Part shown: piece by piece, positions 8,571-16,041 of the stretch | How positions within the stretch are numbered: the stretch's first letter is position 1 | Layout of the letters: every line of letters starts with the position of its first letter | Assembly (NCBI RefSeq): GCF_000214035.2 | Contig: NZ_AFHG01000052.1 | Span: forward strand, 62,001-126,000 | Origin: Methyloversatilis universalis FAM5 | GTDB lineage: Bacteria > Pseudomonadota > Gammaproteobacteria > Burkholderiales > Rhodocyclaceae | DNA: 64,000 nucleotides | Direction of reading: 5' to 3' | Made by a program: the position numbers and the translations under genes | Notes under the pieces: generated by a model | Database searches by the model: none | What the model saw: only the letters and a program-made list of their open reading frames with translations | Told to the model about the DNA's origin: nothing

Positions 8571-8999
8571 TCAGGTTTTCCGGGTGTGCGCCTGCACCCA
8601 GCGCACGATGTCGGCCGCGCTCATCGCGCCCGCCTGACGTGCCACCTCCACGCCACCGCTGAACAGCATCAGCGTCGGAATGCTGCGGATGGCGAAGCGG
8701 GCCGCGGTCTGCCGGGCCACCTCGGTATCGACCTTGGCGAAGCGCACATGGGGCTGCTGGCGGGCGGCGGCTTCGAACTGCGGCGCCATCGCCCGGCATG
8801 GACCGCACCAGGCGGCCCAGAAATCGACCACGACCGGCAGCTCGGTGCGATCGATGAAGGCATCGAACTGCGTGTCATCGAGCGCGAACGGTTCTGGCGC
8901 CAGCAGCGGCGCCTTGCAGCGGGCGCAGACCGGGCCGTCGTCCAGACGGTCGTCCGGCACGCGATTGGTGGCGGAACAGCGGGGGCAGGCGATGTGCAT
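8571..8999 (-). CDS. trxC: Thioredoxin 2 (TrxC)
   Basis: A 142-residue thioredoxin with an N-terminal zinc-ribbon (CPRC and CARC pairs within the first 35 residues), which distinguishes TrxC from TrxA. The redox site WAAWCGPC lies near residues 63-70 and the cis-proline motif SIPTLMLF near 107. It reduces protein disulfides in the cytosol and is typically induced by oxidative stress. The ATG at 8999 is chosen because the zinc-ribbon begins directly after it. The longer in-frame extension is unlike the family. The gene is convergent with the PEP-CTERM gene and divergent from the small lipoprotein gene. Confidence 0.92.
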   Translation of the reverse strand: MHIACPRCSATNRVPDDRLDDGPVCARCKAPLLAPEPFALDDTQFDAFIDRTELPVVVDFWAAWCGPCRAMAPQFEAAARQQPHVRFAKVDTEVARQTAARFAIRSIPTLMLFSGGVEVARQAGAMSAADIVRWVQAHTRKT

Positions 9000-9178
9000 G
9001 GTGTCAGGCCGGTTAGAGGGTATGTGCATCAGATGGGGATGTCGGCCAGGAAATCCAGTCACCGATGCTGTCGTTGCGTACCTGCGCAGGGGTCTGTCAC
9101 AGCGCTGACACCGGTATGTCCTCACTTGTTGTGGGGTAGCATTCGCAGACAGGAGCGAGCGGACGAAGGAAGGCAGAT

Positions 9179-9418
9179 ATGTTGCGCAGCGCTGGCATCG
9201 GCCTGTGTGCGTTGGCACTGACCGGCTGTGTCGGTGAACGGGCCGGCTGGATGCACCAGGCATGCATCGAGGCGTCGCCTGCCTGTATTGCGTCGCCCGA
9301 AGACGCGGGCGGGCTCATGCCTGCACCGATCCTGCTTCCCGGATTGCAGATGGTCGTCCGTCTGGAGAATCACGGGTTCGACGCCGAACGTGTCAAGATC
9401 ATCGGCCTGCCCGTGTAG
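9179..9418 (+). CDS. Small putative lipoprotein
   Basis: A 79-residue protein with a short hydrophobic N-terminus ending in a lipobox-like LALTGC (cysteine at about residue 17), suggesting lipidation and membrane anchoring. After that come two further cysteines (HQACIE, SPACIA) and no recognisable domain. A good ribosome site (AAGGAAGG at 9166-9173) precedes the ATG. The next gene starts 9 bp downstream with its own AGGA site, so the two are probably co-transcribed. I cannot assign a role. Confidence 0.6.
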   Translation: MLRSAGIGLCALALTGCVGERAGWMHQACIEASPACIASPEDAGGLMPAPILLPGLQMVVRLENHGFDAERVKIIGLPV

Positions 9419-9427
9419 GAACGCAGC

Positions 9428-9820
9428 GTGACCGGGCCGTCTTCCTCATCCCGTCCCCCGCTCACCCGCCTCTTTCTGTCGATGACGTCCGCGAACGCAA
9501 CAGCGACCTTTCATCCCGAGCACGTGACGTTGATCGTGGGCGATGTCGTGCTCCATCCGGTGGCCTCGTACGAGTTCGGCCGCTGGGGGCCGGACGGAAA
9601 GCCGTCGCCGGAGGGCTCCTGGGGCTTCAAACCTGTCTCTGGCGCGCAGACCCTTGGGCTGTCGCGGCGCGAGATGTCGGTGGATTTCGGGATGGAGCCG
9701 CCATCGCCTGAGCGCGGGGATCTGAAACTCGATCTGTCGGAGGCCTTGAATATGCCGGGTCAGGCACCTGTACCGCTGCTGCGCTTCGTACCGCGCCGCT
9801 GGCGGCATGACCATGTCTGA
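9428..9820 (+). CDS. Hypothetical protein
   Basis: A 130-residue hypothetical protein starting at GTG 9428, with AGGA at 9417-9420 as ribosome site. The central part (HPEHVTLIVGDVVLHP, YEFGRWGPDG, then SRREMSVDFGMEPP) looks like a real folded domain with alternating strands, but I recognise no family. An alternative start at ATG 9482 would remove a Ser/Pro-rich N-terminus. It probably forms a two-gene unit with the preceding small lipoprotein gene. Confidence 0.55.
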   Translation: MTGPSSSSRPPLTRLFLSMTSANATATFHPEHVTLIVGDVVLHPVASYEFGRWGPDGKPSPEGSWGFKPVSGAQTLGLSRREMSVDFGMEPPSPERGDLKLDLSEALNMPGQAPVPLLRFVPRRWRHDHV

Positions 9821-9881
9821 TGCCAGCTCCCCAAAGTAAGCGTTCTGCCGCGAGTTCTTCCCGCGGCCTGCTGAGCTGTCC

Positions 9882-11336
9882 ATGACCGATACCGCCCTCG
9901 ACGTCGCTGCCCGCATTGCGCGCGGTGACACGTCTGCCGCCGACGAACTCGAACGCTGTCTGGCGCGCATCCGCGCCCGCAACGGCGACATCAACGCGGT
10001 GGTGACGCTGGACGAGGCGGGCGCACGGGCTGCGGCGGAGGCGGCCGACCGCCGGCGCGCGGAAGGTGGTGTGCTGCCGCCGCTGCTGGGCGTGCCGGTC
10101 ACGGTAAAGGACTCGTTCGAAACCGCAGGCCTGCTCACCACCAGCAGCCATCCGCCGCTGGCACGGCACGTTCCGGCGCGCGATGCCACCGTGGTCGCAC
10201 GGCTGCGGGCGGCCGGCGCGGTCATCGTCGGCAAGACCAATCTGCCGGAACTGGCGGGCACGCCGCAATGCTGGAGCCCGCTGTTCGGGCCGACGCGCAA
10301 CCCGTGGGACCCGGCGCTCACGCCGGGCGGCAGTTCCGGCGGCAGCGCGGCGGCGGTGGCCATGGGCTTTTCCTATCTCGATCCGGGCAGCGACATCGGC
10401 GGCTCCATCCGCATTCCGGCCGCCTACTGCGGCGTGGCCGGGCTGAAGGCCACCGAGAACCGCATTCCGCGCAGCGGCCACATTCCGCATCTGCCGGGCG
10501 GCCGGCGCAGCGTGCGCCACATGCTGGCCTTCGGAGCACTGGCGCCTTCGGTGGCCGACCTGCAGTGCGCGCTTGCGGTGATGGCCGGTCCGGACGATCT
10601 CGACACCGAAGTGCCGCGGGTACCGGTGCAGCCGGTGTCGGCACCCGCGCGACCGCTGCGCGTGGCGTGGTGGGACGACTTCGGCGGCCTGCCGCTGTGC
10701 CGGCGCACCCGGGCCGGTCTGGCGCGTGCGGTGGCTGCGCTGCAGGCGGGCGGTTGCGTGGTGGAGCGCCGGCAGCCGGACGGTTTCGACACGCACAAGG
10801 CATGGCAGGCCTACGGCTGGCTGGCCGGCACTGAAATCGGCCTCGGCATGCCGGCGCTGGCACGCCGCCTGCTGTCGGTGACCGGCCGCTTCATCACCCG
10901 CGACCAGCCACTGGCGCACGCCTTCGTGCAGGGGCTGGCGCTGGATGCGCAGCGCTACAACCGCGCGCTGAACATGCGTGACCGCCTCATTCGCGCGATC
11001 GAGCGCTTTCTCGGCGAGTGGGATGTGTGGCTGTGTCCGGTCGCGCCGTCGGTGGCCTATCCGCAGACCCGGCTGCTGTGGTGGAAGCGGCCGCCGGACA
11101 TTGCGGTGGACGAGGCGCGCCTGCACTTTGCAGAAGGCGCGATCGGGCTGGTGACACCGTTCTCGCTGACCGGCCACCCGGTGGTGACGCTGCCGGTCGG
11201 CATCGAGGACGGACTGCCGGTCGGTGTCCAGCTGGTTGGCCGGCGCTGGCAGGACGAGGCGCTGCTGGCGAACTGCGCGGTACTGGAACGCATGCTGCCC
11301 GCCCGCCGTGCGCCGCCGTGCGCCGGCCTGCGCTGA
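9882..11336 (+). CDS. Amidase signature family hydrolase
   Basis: A 484-residue amidase signature enzyme. The Ser-cisSer-Lys triad is visible: Lys76 in VTVKDSF, cis-Ser151 in the GGSSGGS loop and nucleophile Ser175 in the GSDIGGSIRIPA segment. The C-terminal GHPVVTLPVG and GVQLVGRRWQDE motifs are typical. The family hydrolyses amide bonds of varied substrates. GatA is unlikely because no gatB/gatC genes adjoin it, so the substrate is open. A rho-independent terminator lies about 175 nt downstream. Confidence 0.88.
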   Translation: MTDTALDVAARIARGDTSAADELERCLARIRARNGDINAVVTLDEAGARAAAEAADRRRAEGGVLPPLLGVPVTVKDSFETAGLLTTSSHPPLARHVPARDATVVARLRAAGAVIVGKTNLPELAGTPQCWSPLFGPTRNPWDPALTPGGSSGGSAAAVAMGFSYLDPGSDIGGSIRIPAAYCGVAGLKATENRIPRSGHIPHLPGGRRSVRHMLAFGALAPSVADLQCALAVMAGPDDLDTEVPRVPVQPVSAPARPLRVAWWDDFGGLPLCRRTRAGLARAVAALQAGGCVVERRQPDGFDTHKAWQAYGWLAGTEIGLGMPALARRLLSVTGRFITRDQPLAHAFVQGLALDAQRYNRALNMRDRLIRAIERFLGEWDVWLCPVAPSVAYPQTRLLWWKRPPDIAVDEARLHFAEGAIGLVTPFSLTGHPVVTLPVGIEDGLPVGVQLVGRRWQDEALLANCAVLERMLPARRAPPCAGLR

Positions 11337-11509
11337 CGTTGCAGGCAGGACGGCGTGCATTCATTGACCTGAACGCGCCGGACGCTCGCCACACCGACCG
11401 GACGTCCGTGCGCTGCACGCCGCCGCTCCCGGCGGGTGCCGGCGCGCGCACGGCGCTCTCATCGTCGCCCGGCGCCGCCTTCGGTCAAACATCGTAAAAG
11501 CGCTGTCTT

Positions 11510-11544
11510 GCGCGGGCAGTGAGACATCTGTCCGCGCCTTTTTT
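11510..11544 (+). terminator. Rho-independent terminator after the amidase gene
   Basis: A 10-bp stem (arms 11510-11519 and 11528-11537, one G-U pair) with an 8-nt loop is followed by a C and six T residues on the plus strand. It lies about 175 nt past the amidase stop. The DNA between holds no supportable gene. Confidence 0.85.
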
Positions 11545-11635
11545 GTCAGAATCCGCGGCGTTGTCATGAGCGGTGCCTTTCCCGGCGGTGAAGGCGCCCC
11601 TTCCGGACATGAACCGATATGGAAGGTGAACCCAG

Positions 11636-13348
11636 ATGTCCGTCCCTGTTCCGCCGGCGTCCATTCCCCCATTTGTCCAGGCGTTCGCGCCTTACGGGTG
11701 GGGGTTCAACGCACTTGTCATGGCAGTCGCCGCGCTCGTGATCGGCCTGTTGCTGAGGCTGGCGGCGCTGAACCGCGCGCTGCGCGGGAGCGAGGCTTCG
11801 CTCACCGCAGACCGCGACCTGTTCCGCGCGCTGGCCGACACCGCGGTGGCGGCCATTTTCGTGATCCGTGGCAATCAGGTGCTGTTCGTCAATCCGGCGG
11901 CCTGCCGCATTTCGGGTTACGACCGTGAGGCACTGCTGTCCATGGGCGTGTTCGAACTGGTGCATCCGGACTACCGCGAGCAGCTGCTGGCCAACCAGAT
12001 CGCGCGCCAGGCCGGCGAAAGCGTGCCTTCGCGCTATGACCTTCCACTGATCACCCGTCAGGGCGCGGTGCGCTGGGTGGAGGCATCGTTCGCGCTGGCC
12101 CGCTTCCGCGACGAGGACGCCATCGTCGGCACGCTGTACGACGTGACCGAACTGCGTGAGGCGCAGGAGCGGCTGTTCCGCTCGCTGTTCTCCGCTTCGC
12201 CGCTGCCGAAGTGCTCGCTCGAACGCCGGGCGGGCGCGCTTGCGCTCCGCCGCAGCAACATCGCGTTCGACACGCTGTTCGGCGAGACGGACCGCCCGCA
12301 GCCCCTGTTCGCCGACTGGCTGGCGCGCACGCGCTGTTCGATGACGGTGGAGGGCTGGGAGCGTCTGCTGGGCAGCTGCGAGCGCGACAGCCAGCCCGGA
12401 GGGCTGCTGGAAATGCACTTCGAACCGAGCGGTCGGCCGGCGCTGACCTGTCTGGTTTCTGCCTCCCGGGTAGGCGACGAGTGGCTGATCGCCCTGGTCG
12501 ACATCACCGCCCGGCGCGAAGCGGAACAGGCGCGCGACCAGCTGTCGGCCCGCCTGCTGGAGCGCAATCTCGAAGTGGAGTCGCTGAACGCCCAGCTGCA
12601 GCGGCGGGCCGGCGAACTGGAGCAGCTGTCGCGCGCGAAGTCCGCCTTTCTCGCGGGCATCAGCCACGAGGTGCGGACGCCGATGCATCAGATTCTGGGG
12701 CTGTCCGAGCTGCTGGCCGAAGAGGTGCATGACCCGGCTCAGCGCGAACTGCTGGACGCGCTCGGCGGAGCGGCGAGCGGCTTGATGGACATGCTGGGAC
12801 GGGTACTGGAATACACCGCGCTGGAGGCGGGCAGCACGGCGCGGAAGGACGCGCCTTTCGATCCGGCGGAGCCGCTGCGCACGCTCGCGTGCGCGCTGTC
12901 GCCGATGGCGGTGGCGCGCGGCCTCCACCTCGAGGTCGATATCGCAGGGTCGGCACCGACGCTCGTGGGCGATGCCGGGCGCATCGCGCACATCCTGCAG
13001 CTGCTGGGCGACAACGCGCTGAAATTCACGCCTTCCGGCCGCATTTCGCTGTCGCTCGAAGTGGCAGCGGCGGATGCCGACGGCCGTCATCTGCTGACCT
13101 ATGTGGTGCGCGATACCGGCATCGGCATCGCGGCGGAGGCGCTGCCCCGGCTGTTCCAGCCCTTCGTGCAGCAGGACGCCTCCAGTACGCGGCGCTATGG
13201 CGGCCTGGGGCTCGGACTGGCGATCGCCCGACAGAGCGCGCAGCTGATCGGTGCGGATCTTTCGGTGCGGGCCCGGCCCGGTCAGGGCAGCGAGTTCCGG
13301 CTCAGCCTGTCCCTGCCTGCAAGGGAAGCGGTGACCTCCGCGGCGTGA
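11636..13348 (+). CDS. PAS-domain sensor histidine kinase (orphan)
   Basis: A 570-residue membrane histidine kinase. One hydrophobic segment (about residues 22-43) anchors it. A PAS domain (about 62-165) and a second PAS-like region (about 180-295) follow. Then come a short coiled coil and a HisKA domain with phospho-acceptor His344 in SHEVRTPM, and an HATPase with N-box Asn460 (DNALKFT), DTGIGI and GLGLGLAIA motifs. There is no receiver domain, and no response regulator gene lies beside it. An AAGGTGA ribosome site supports the start at 11636. The signal is unknown. The next gene downstream encodes a PEP-CTERM protein under a sigma-54 promoter. Confidence 0.88.
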   Translation: MSVPVPPASIPPFVQAFAPYGWGFNALVMAVAALVIGLLLRLAALNRALRGSEASLTADRDLFRALADTAVAAIFVIRGNQVLFVNPAACRISGYDREALLSMGVFELVHPDYREQLLANQIARQAGESVPSRYDLPLITRQGAVRWVEASFALARFRDEDAIVGTLYDVTELREAQERLFRSLFSASPLPKCSLERRAGALALRRSNIAFDTLFGETDRPQPLFADWLARTRCSMTVEGWERLLGSCERDSQPGGLLEMHFEPSGRPALTCLVSASRVGDEWLIALVDITARREAEQARDQLSARLLERNLEVESLNAQLQRRAGELEQLSRAKSAFLAGISHEVRTPMHQILGLSELLAEEVHDPAQRELLDALGGAASGLMDMLGRVLEYTALEAGSTARKDAPFDPAEPLRTLACALSPMAVARGLHLEVDIAGSAPTLVGDAGRIAHILQLLGDNALKFTPSGRISLSLEVAAADADGRHLLTYVVRDTGIGIAAEALPRLFQPFVQQDASSTRRYGGLGLGLAIARQSAQLIGADLSVRARPGQGSEFRLSLSLPAREAVTSAA

Positions 13349-13374
13349 GCCGGCACGGCTGTCGAGCTTTCTGA

Positions 13375-13394
13375 CAGTGGCCGCGACGCCACTG
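13375..13394. repeat. Inverted repeat between the kinase and PEP-CTERM genes
   Basis: Perfect 7-bp arms (CAGTGGC at 13375-13381 and GCCACTG at 13388-13394) lie 27 bp after the kinase stop and are followed by AGATTTT. It may be a weak terminator for the kinase gene. Alternatively, being about 35-55 bp upstream of the sigma-54 -24 box, it may be an activator site. Confidence 0.4.
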
Positions 13395-13428
13395 AGATTT
13401 TCCGCGTGCAATCAATGTCATGTCGTTG

Positions 13429-13444
13429 TGGTATCGATCTTGCT
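13429..13444 (+). promoter_or_regulatory. Sigma-54 (-24/-12) promoter for PEP-CTERM gene
   Basis: TGGTATCGATCTTGCT matches the sigma-54 consensus closely, with the invariant GG (13430-13431) and GC (13442-13443) separated by exactly 10 bases. Predicted transcription start is about 13455, shortly before the gene at 13482. PEP-CTERM genes in floc-forming betaproteobacteria are known to depend on RpoN with the PrsK/PrsR pair, which fits. Confidence 0.75.
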
Positions 13445-13481
13445 GCCGGCCCGGTCGTCCGATATCCACTGAAGGATGGCA

Positions 13482-14294
13482 ATGATGAGCTTTCGCACAA
13501 GTGTGTTTTCAGTCCTGTCCGCCGCCTCGCTCGGTGCGACGTTCGCCGCGTCCGCGGCCGATCCGCAGCCGGTCGCGACTTGGCGATTCGACCGTACGCT
13601 GGCGGCAGATCAGGCCGGCGTGCCCGCGCTGGGCGTGATCGATCCGCTGGGCCTGAGCGGTTTCGTGCAGGACACGGTGTTCGGTGAAACCCGCTGGGTG
13701 TGGCGCTTCGACGGCAACAGCACACCCAGCCAGCAGGCCGGCCTGCTGGTGAACAGCAGCGGCCTGCTGAACGGTGACGACGCCTATTCGATCGACATCG
13801 TGTTCAAGTTCGAGCCGAACACTTCGAGCTGGGAAAACATTTTCGGCGTGTCCAACCGGCAGAGCGACAACGCGCTCTACATCGATCCGGACAGCCGGCT
13901 GGAGGTGTGGCCGAGCGGGGACGGCCCGACCCGCTTCACCGTCGGCGAATATCATCGCGTCACGCTGACCAACCGCGGCAACAACACGGTGACCGCCTAT
14001 ATGGACGGCATCTTCCAGTTCGACCTCAGCACCACCTCGCTGAACTTCAGCGCCTATGCCTCGGCCAATCCGCAGCGGCTCATCCATTTCTTCGCCGACA
14101 ATCTGGTGGGCGGCGGGCAGGGCGAATTCGCCGACGGTGCGGTGGCGTCGATACGCCTGTACGACGTCGAACTGAGTTCCGATCAGGTGGGCGGCCTGCC
14201 GCCGCTGCCTGCGGTGCCGGAACCGGCGTCCGCGCTGATGATGCTGGCCGGCGGCGCGGTGGTGGCCAGGGCCGCGCGCCGACGCCGCGTGTAA
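13482..14294 (+). CDS. PEP-CTERM protein with LamG-like domain
   Basis: A 270-residue exported protein with a signal peptide ending near ASAA and a C-terminal PEP-CTERM tail (VPEPASALMMLAGG... then RRRR). The middle resembles a laminin-G/concanavalin-like jelly roll (NGDDAYSIDIVFKFEP, VTLTNRGNNTVTAYMDG, VASIRLYDVELS), a fold often used to bind sugars or matrix. Three ATG codons sit close together (13476, 13482, 13485). I chose 13482 from the GAAGG site at 13471-13475. It is likely transcribed from the sigma-54 promoter just upstream and delivered to the envelope by an exosortase encoded elsewhere. Confidence 0.85.
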   Translation: MMSFRTSVFSVLSAASLGATFAASAADPQPVATWRFDRTLAADQAGVPALGVIDPLGLSGFVQDTVFGETRWVWRFDGNSTPSQQAGLLVNSSGLLNGDDAYSIDIVFKFEPNTSSWENIFGVSNRQSDNALYIDPDSRLEVWPSGDGPTRFTVGEYHRVTLTNRGNNTVTAYMDGIFQFDLSTTSLNFSAYASANPQRLIHFFADNLVGGGQGEFADGAVASIRLYDVELSSDQVGGLPPLPAVPEPASALMMLAGGAVVARAARRRRV

Positions 14295-14304
14295 GCGGCG
14301 CCGA

Positions 14305-14323
14305 CACCCCTGTTCGCGGGGTG
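14305..14323 (+). terminator. Hairpin after PEP-CTERM gene, no T-run
   Basis: Perfect 6-bp arms (CACCCC 14305-14310, GGGGTG 14318-14323) lie 10 bp after the stop codon. With no T-run it is a weak or partial terminator at best, and may only stabilise the 3' end before the next PEP-CTERM-type gene. Confidence 0.35.
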
Positions 14324-14379
14324 CAAGGCCGCTGCATCCGGGTTTACCGTCAGGTCATCCGACACTGATGGAGACCCTG

Positions 14380-15156
14380 ATGCGCGTCCTTGCCCTGGCC
14401 GGACTGCTGGCCGCCCTGCCGCTCCATGCCGAAACCCTGATCGATCTGACGCCCGAGAGCGTCACCGGGCCGAATCACGTGCGCTATCGCGCACAGTGCT
14501 GCGTGGTGTCCGACCGGCCGGACTTCACGCCACCGATCTCCGGCAGCATGGGCGTCACGTTCCGCCCCACCGGCAGCGACCTGTGGCTGGAGGATTTCAG
14601 CCTTTTCCTGCGCCAGCGCACCGACATCACCGGCCAGCTGAGCGGCTACACCAACAGTGGCGGCACGATGAACTTCCGCGCCTTCATCGGCAGCTGGGGC
14701 TACCGGAGCGGTCTGCCTGCCGGCGCGTCCGGCGACCTGATCGAGGTACTGTGGACCAGCGCGGTCACCACGACCGTGCACAGCGGTGATATCCAGAAGT
14801 TCACGTTCGAACCGGGCCTGCAGCTGGCCGCCAACCAGTGGTACTTCGCGTTCATCAGCCCGGAAGGTCTGCCTCTGCAGCCGCTGCGCACCTATGAAAT
14901 GCCGGTTTCGTACGACGGCAATCCGGCGGTCACGACTTCGCCCAATCTGTGGATGTACACCTCGCCGGACGACTTCAATGCGCTGCTGACCGGCAACTGG
15001 ACCGCGGGCTGGGGGCCGGCCTGGTTCGAAGCCACGCTGCAGGCCGGACCGCCCGCGATTCCGGCGGTGCCCGAGGCCGACGGCCGGGCGATGCTGCTGA
15101 CCGGACTGGGGATGCTGGCGGCGGTGAACGCGCGCCGCCGCGCGGTGCGCGTCTGA
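14380..15156 (+). CDS. PEP-CTERM-like exported protein with variant motif
   Basis: A 258-residue exported protein with a clean signal peptide (MRVLALAGLLAALPLHA). The C-terminal tail has the tripartite PEP-CTERM layout, but the motif reads VPEAD instead of VPEP, followed by a hydrophobic stretch and RRR. The body is beta-rich and has a paired cysteine (AQCCVVS near residue 37). I recognise no family. The start at 14380 is preferred to an ATG at 14368 because it begins directly with the signal peptide and has a TGGAGA site upstream. It follows another PEP-CTERM gene by 85 bp. Confidence 0.8.
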   Translation: MRVLALAGLLAALPLHAETLIDLTPESVTGPNHVRYRAQCCVVSDRPDFTPPISGSMGVTFRPTGSDLWLEDFSLFLRQRTDITGQLSGYTNSGGTMNFRAFIGSWGYRSGLPAGASGDLIEVLWTSAVTTTVHSGDIQKFTFEPGLQLAANQWYFAFISPEGLPLQPLRTYEMPVSYDGNPAVTTSPNLWMYTSPDDFNALLTGNWTAGWGPAWFEATLQAGPPAIPAVPEADGRAMLLTGLGMLAAVNARRRAVRV

Positions 15157-15175
15157 GGCGCGCGAGCCGCGGCGC

Positions 15176-15598
15176 TCAGCGCATGTGGTGGCTGAACAGC
15201 GTGAGCATTTCGCGCGCCAGACCGGGGCGGGCGGCCAAGATCTGCCGGTCGAAGCCGCCACTGAACAGCACGGCCGACGCACCGGCCGGCGCGATGTCCT
15301 CCGCCTCCACATTGCGCACCCCCATGCTCCACAGGCCGAATTCGCGGTCCGGTATCGTGTCCTGCGACAGTTCGATCAGTCCCTTGTGGCGCGGGTCGGC
15401 ACAGATGCGGGCGTAGCGCGCCCGCAGCAGGTCAGCCTCGCCCTCGATCACCTGCAGCAGGTTGCCGGCCGAGTGCAGCAGCATGCCGGTGATGTCTTCG
15501 CGCGCGTTGTTGCGCACGCTGGTTTCCAGGATGGAAGAGAGCACGGCCGGGCCGTCCTCCACCAGCGTGCTGGTGTAGATGATCTGCAGCAGGGGCAT
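15176..15598 (-). CDS. BLUF-domain blue-light sensor
   Basis: A 140-residue single-domain BLUF protein, a flavin-based blue-light photoreceptor. The flavin-interacting residues are all present: Tyr8 in IIYTS, Asn31 in VRNN, Gln49 in LLQVIEG, and the Trp90/Met92 pair in FGLWSMG. There is no fused output domain, so it must signal through a partner protein. The ATG at 15598 starts the domain exactly. It is the last gene of a minus-strand series after a small membrane protein and carbonic anhydrase, 15 bp from the former, and may share their transcript. Confidence 0.9.
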   Translation of the reverse strand: MPLLQIIYTSTLVEDGPAVLSSILETSVRNNAREDITGMLLHSAGNLLQVIEGEADLLRARYARICADPRHKGLIELSQDTIPDREFGLWSMGVRNVEAEDIAPAGASAVLFSGGFDRQILAARPGLAREMLTLFSHHMR

Positions 15599-15612
15599 CT
15601 GAAGCGGAAAGA

Positions 15613-16041
15613 TCAGTGGCGCTCGTCCGCGTGCGCGGAGAAAGGGCGGATGTGACGGAAACCGGCCGGCGCGTGCGACACCACCGAGGACGCGATCAGC
15701 AGCAGCCAGAACAGGCCGGCCGAGGACTGCGGCAGCACGATCATGGCGGCAACGCCGACCAGCTTCAGAGGGATGAACAGGCCGGCCAGTTCCACCGCGT
15801 GGCGGGGTTTGCTCCACACCTCCAGCGCATACATGCCCAGACCGGTGGCCAGCATGAGCAGCGCGGCGGCGCGCCGGTATTCGTCATGGCCGGTCAGCAG
15901 CGCGCTGCCCACCAGCACCACGCCCACCAGATGCAGCGAGCGCAGCGTGACCATGGCCCAGCGGCGGCCACGGAAGTCGCGGCGGTTGGGCGAGGAGGCG
16001 TCGTGATCGTGCGCGTGCATGCGCGCAGTATGGCTCACCAT
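15613..16041 (-). CDS. Small conserved membrane protein
   Basis: A protein of up to 142 residues with a His/Asp-rich N-terminus (MHAHDHD) and about four hydrophobic segments (starting near LVGVVLVGSALL, LLMLATGLGMYAL, LFIPLKLVGVAAMIVL and LFWLLLIASSVV). The function is unknown. The start may be ATG 16041, overlapping the carbonic anhydrase stop by 7 bp, or ATG 16020, which begins the His-rich segment. The sequence does not settle it. It sits between carbonic anhydrase and the BLUF gene. Confidence 0.65.
   Translation of the reverse strand: MVSHTARMHAHDHDASSPNRRDFRGRRWAMVTLRSLHLVGVVLVGSALLTGHDEYRRAAALLMLATGLGMYALEVWSKPRHAVELAGLFIPLKLVGVAAMIVLPQSSAGLFWLLLIASSVVSHAPAGFRHIRPFSAHADERH

Noticed and set aside
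9882-11336. The amidase as GatA of the glutamyl-tRNA amidotransferase
   Set aside because: No gatB or gatC gene is adjacent, and the sequence outside the signature core does not look like GatA.
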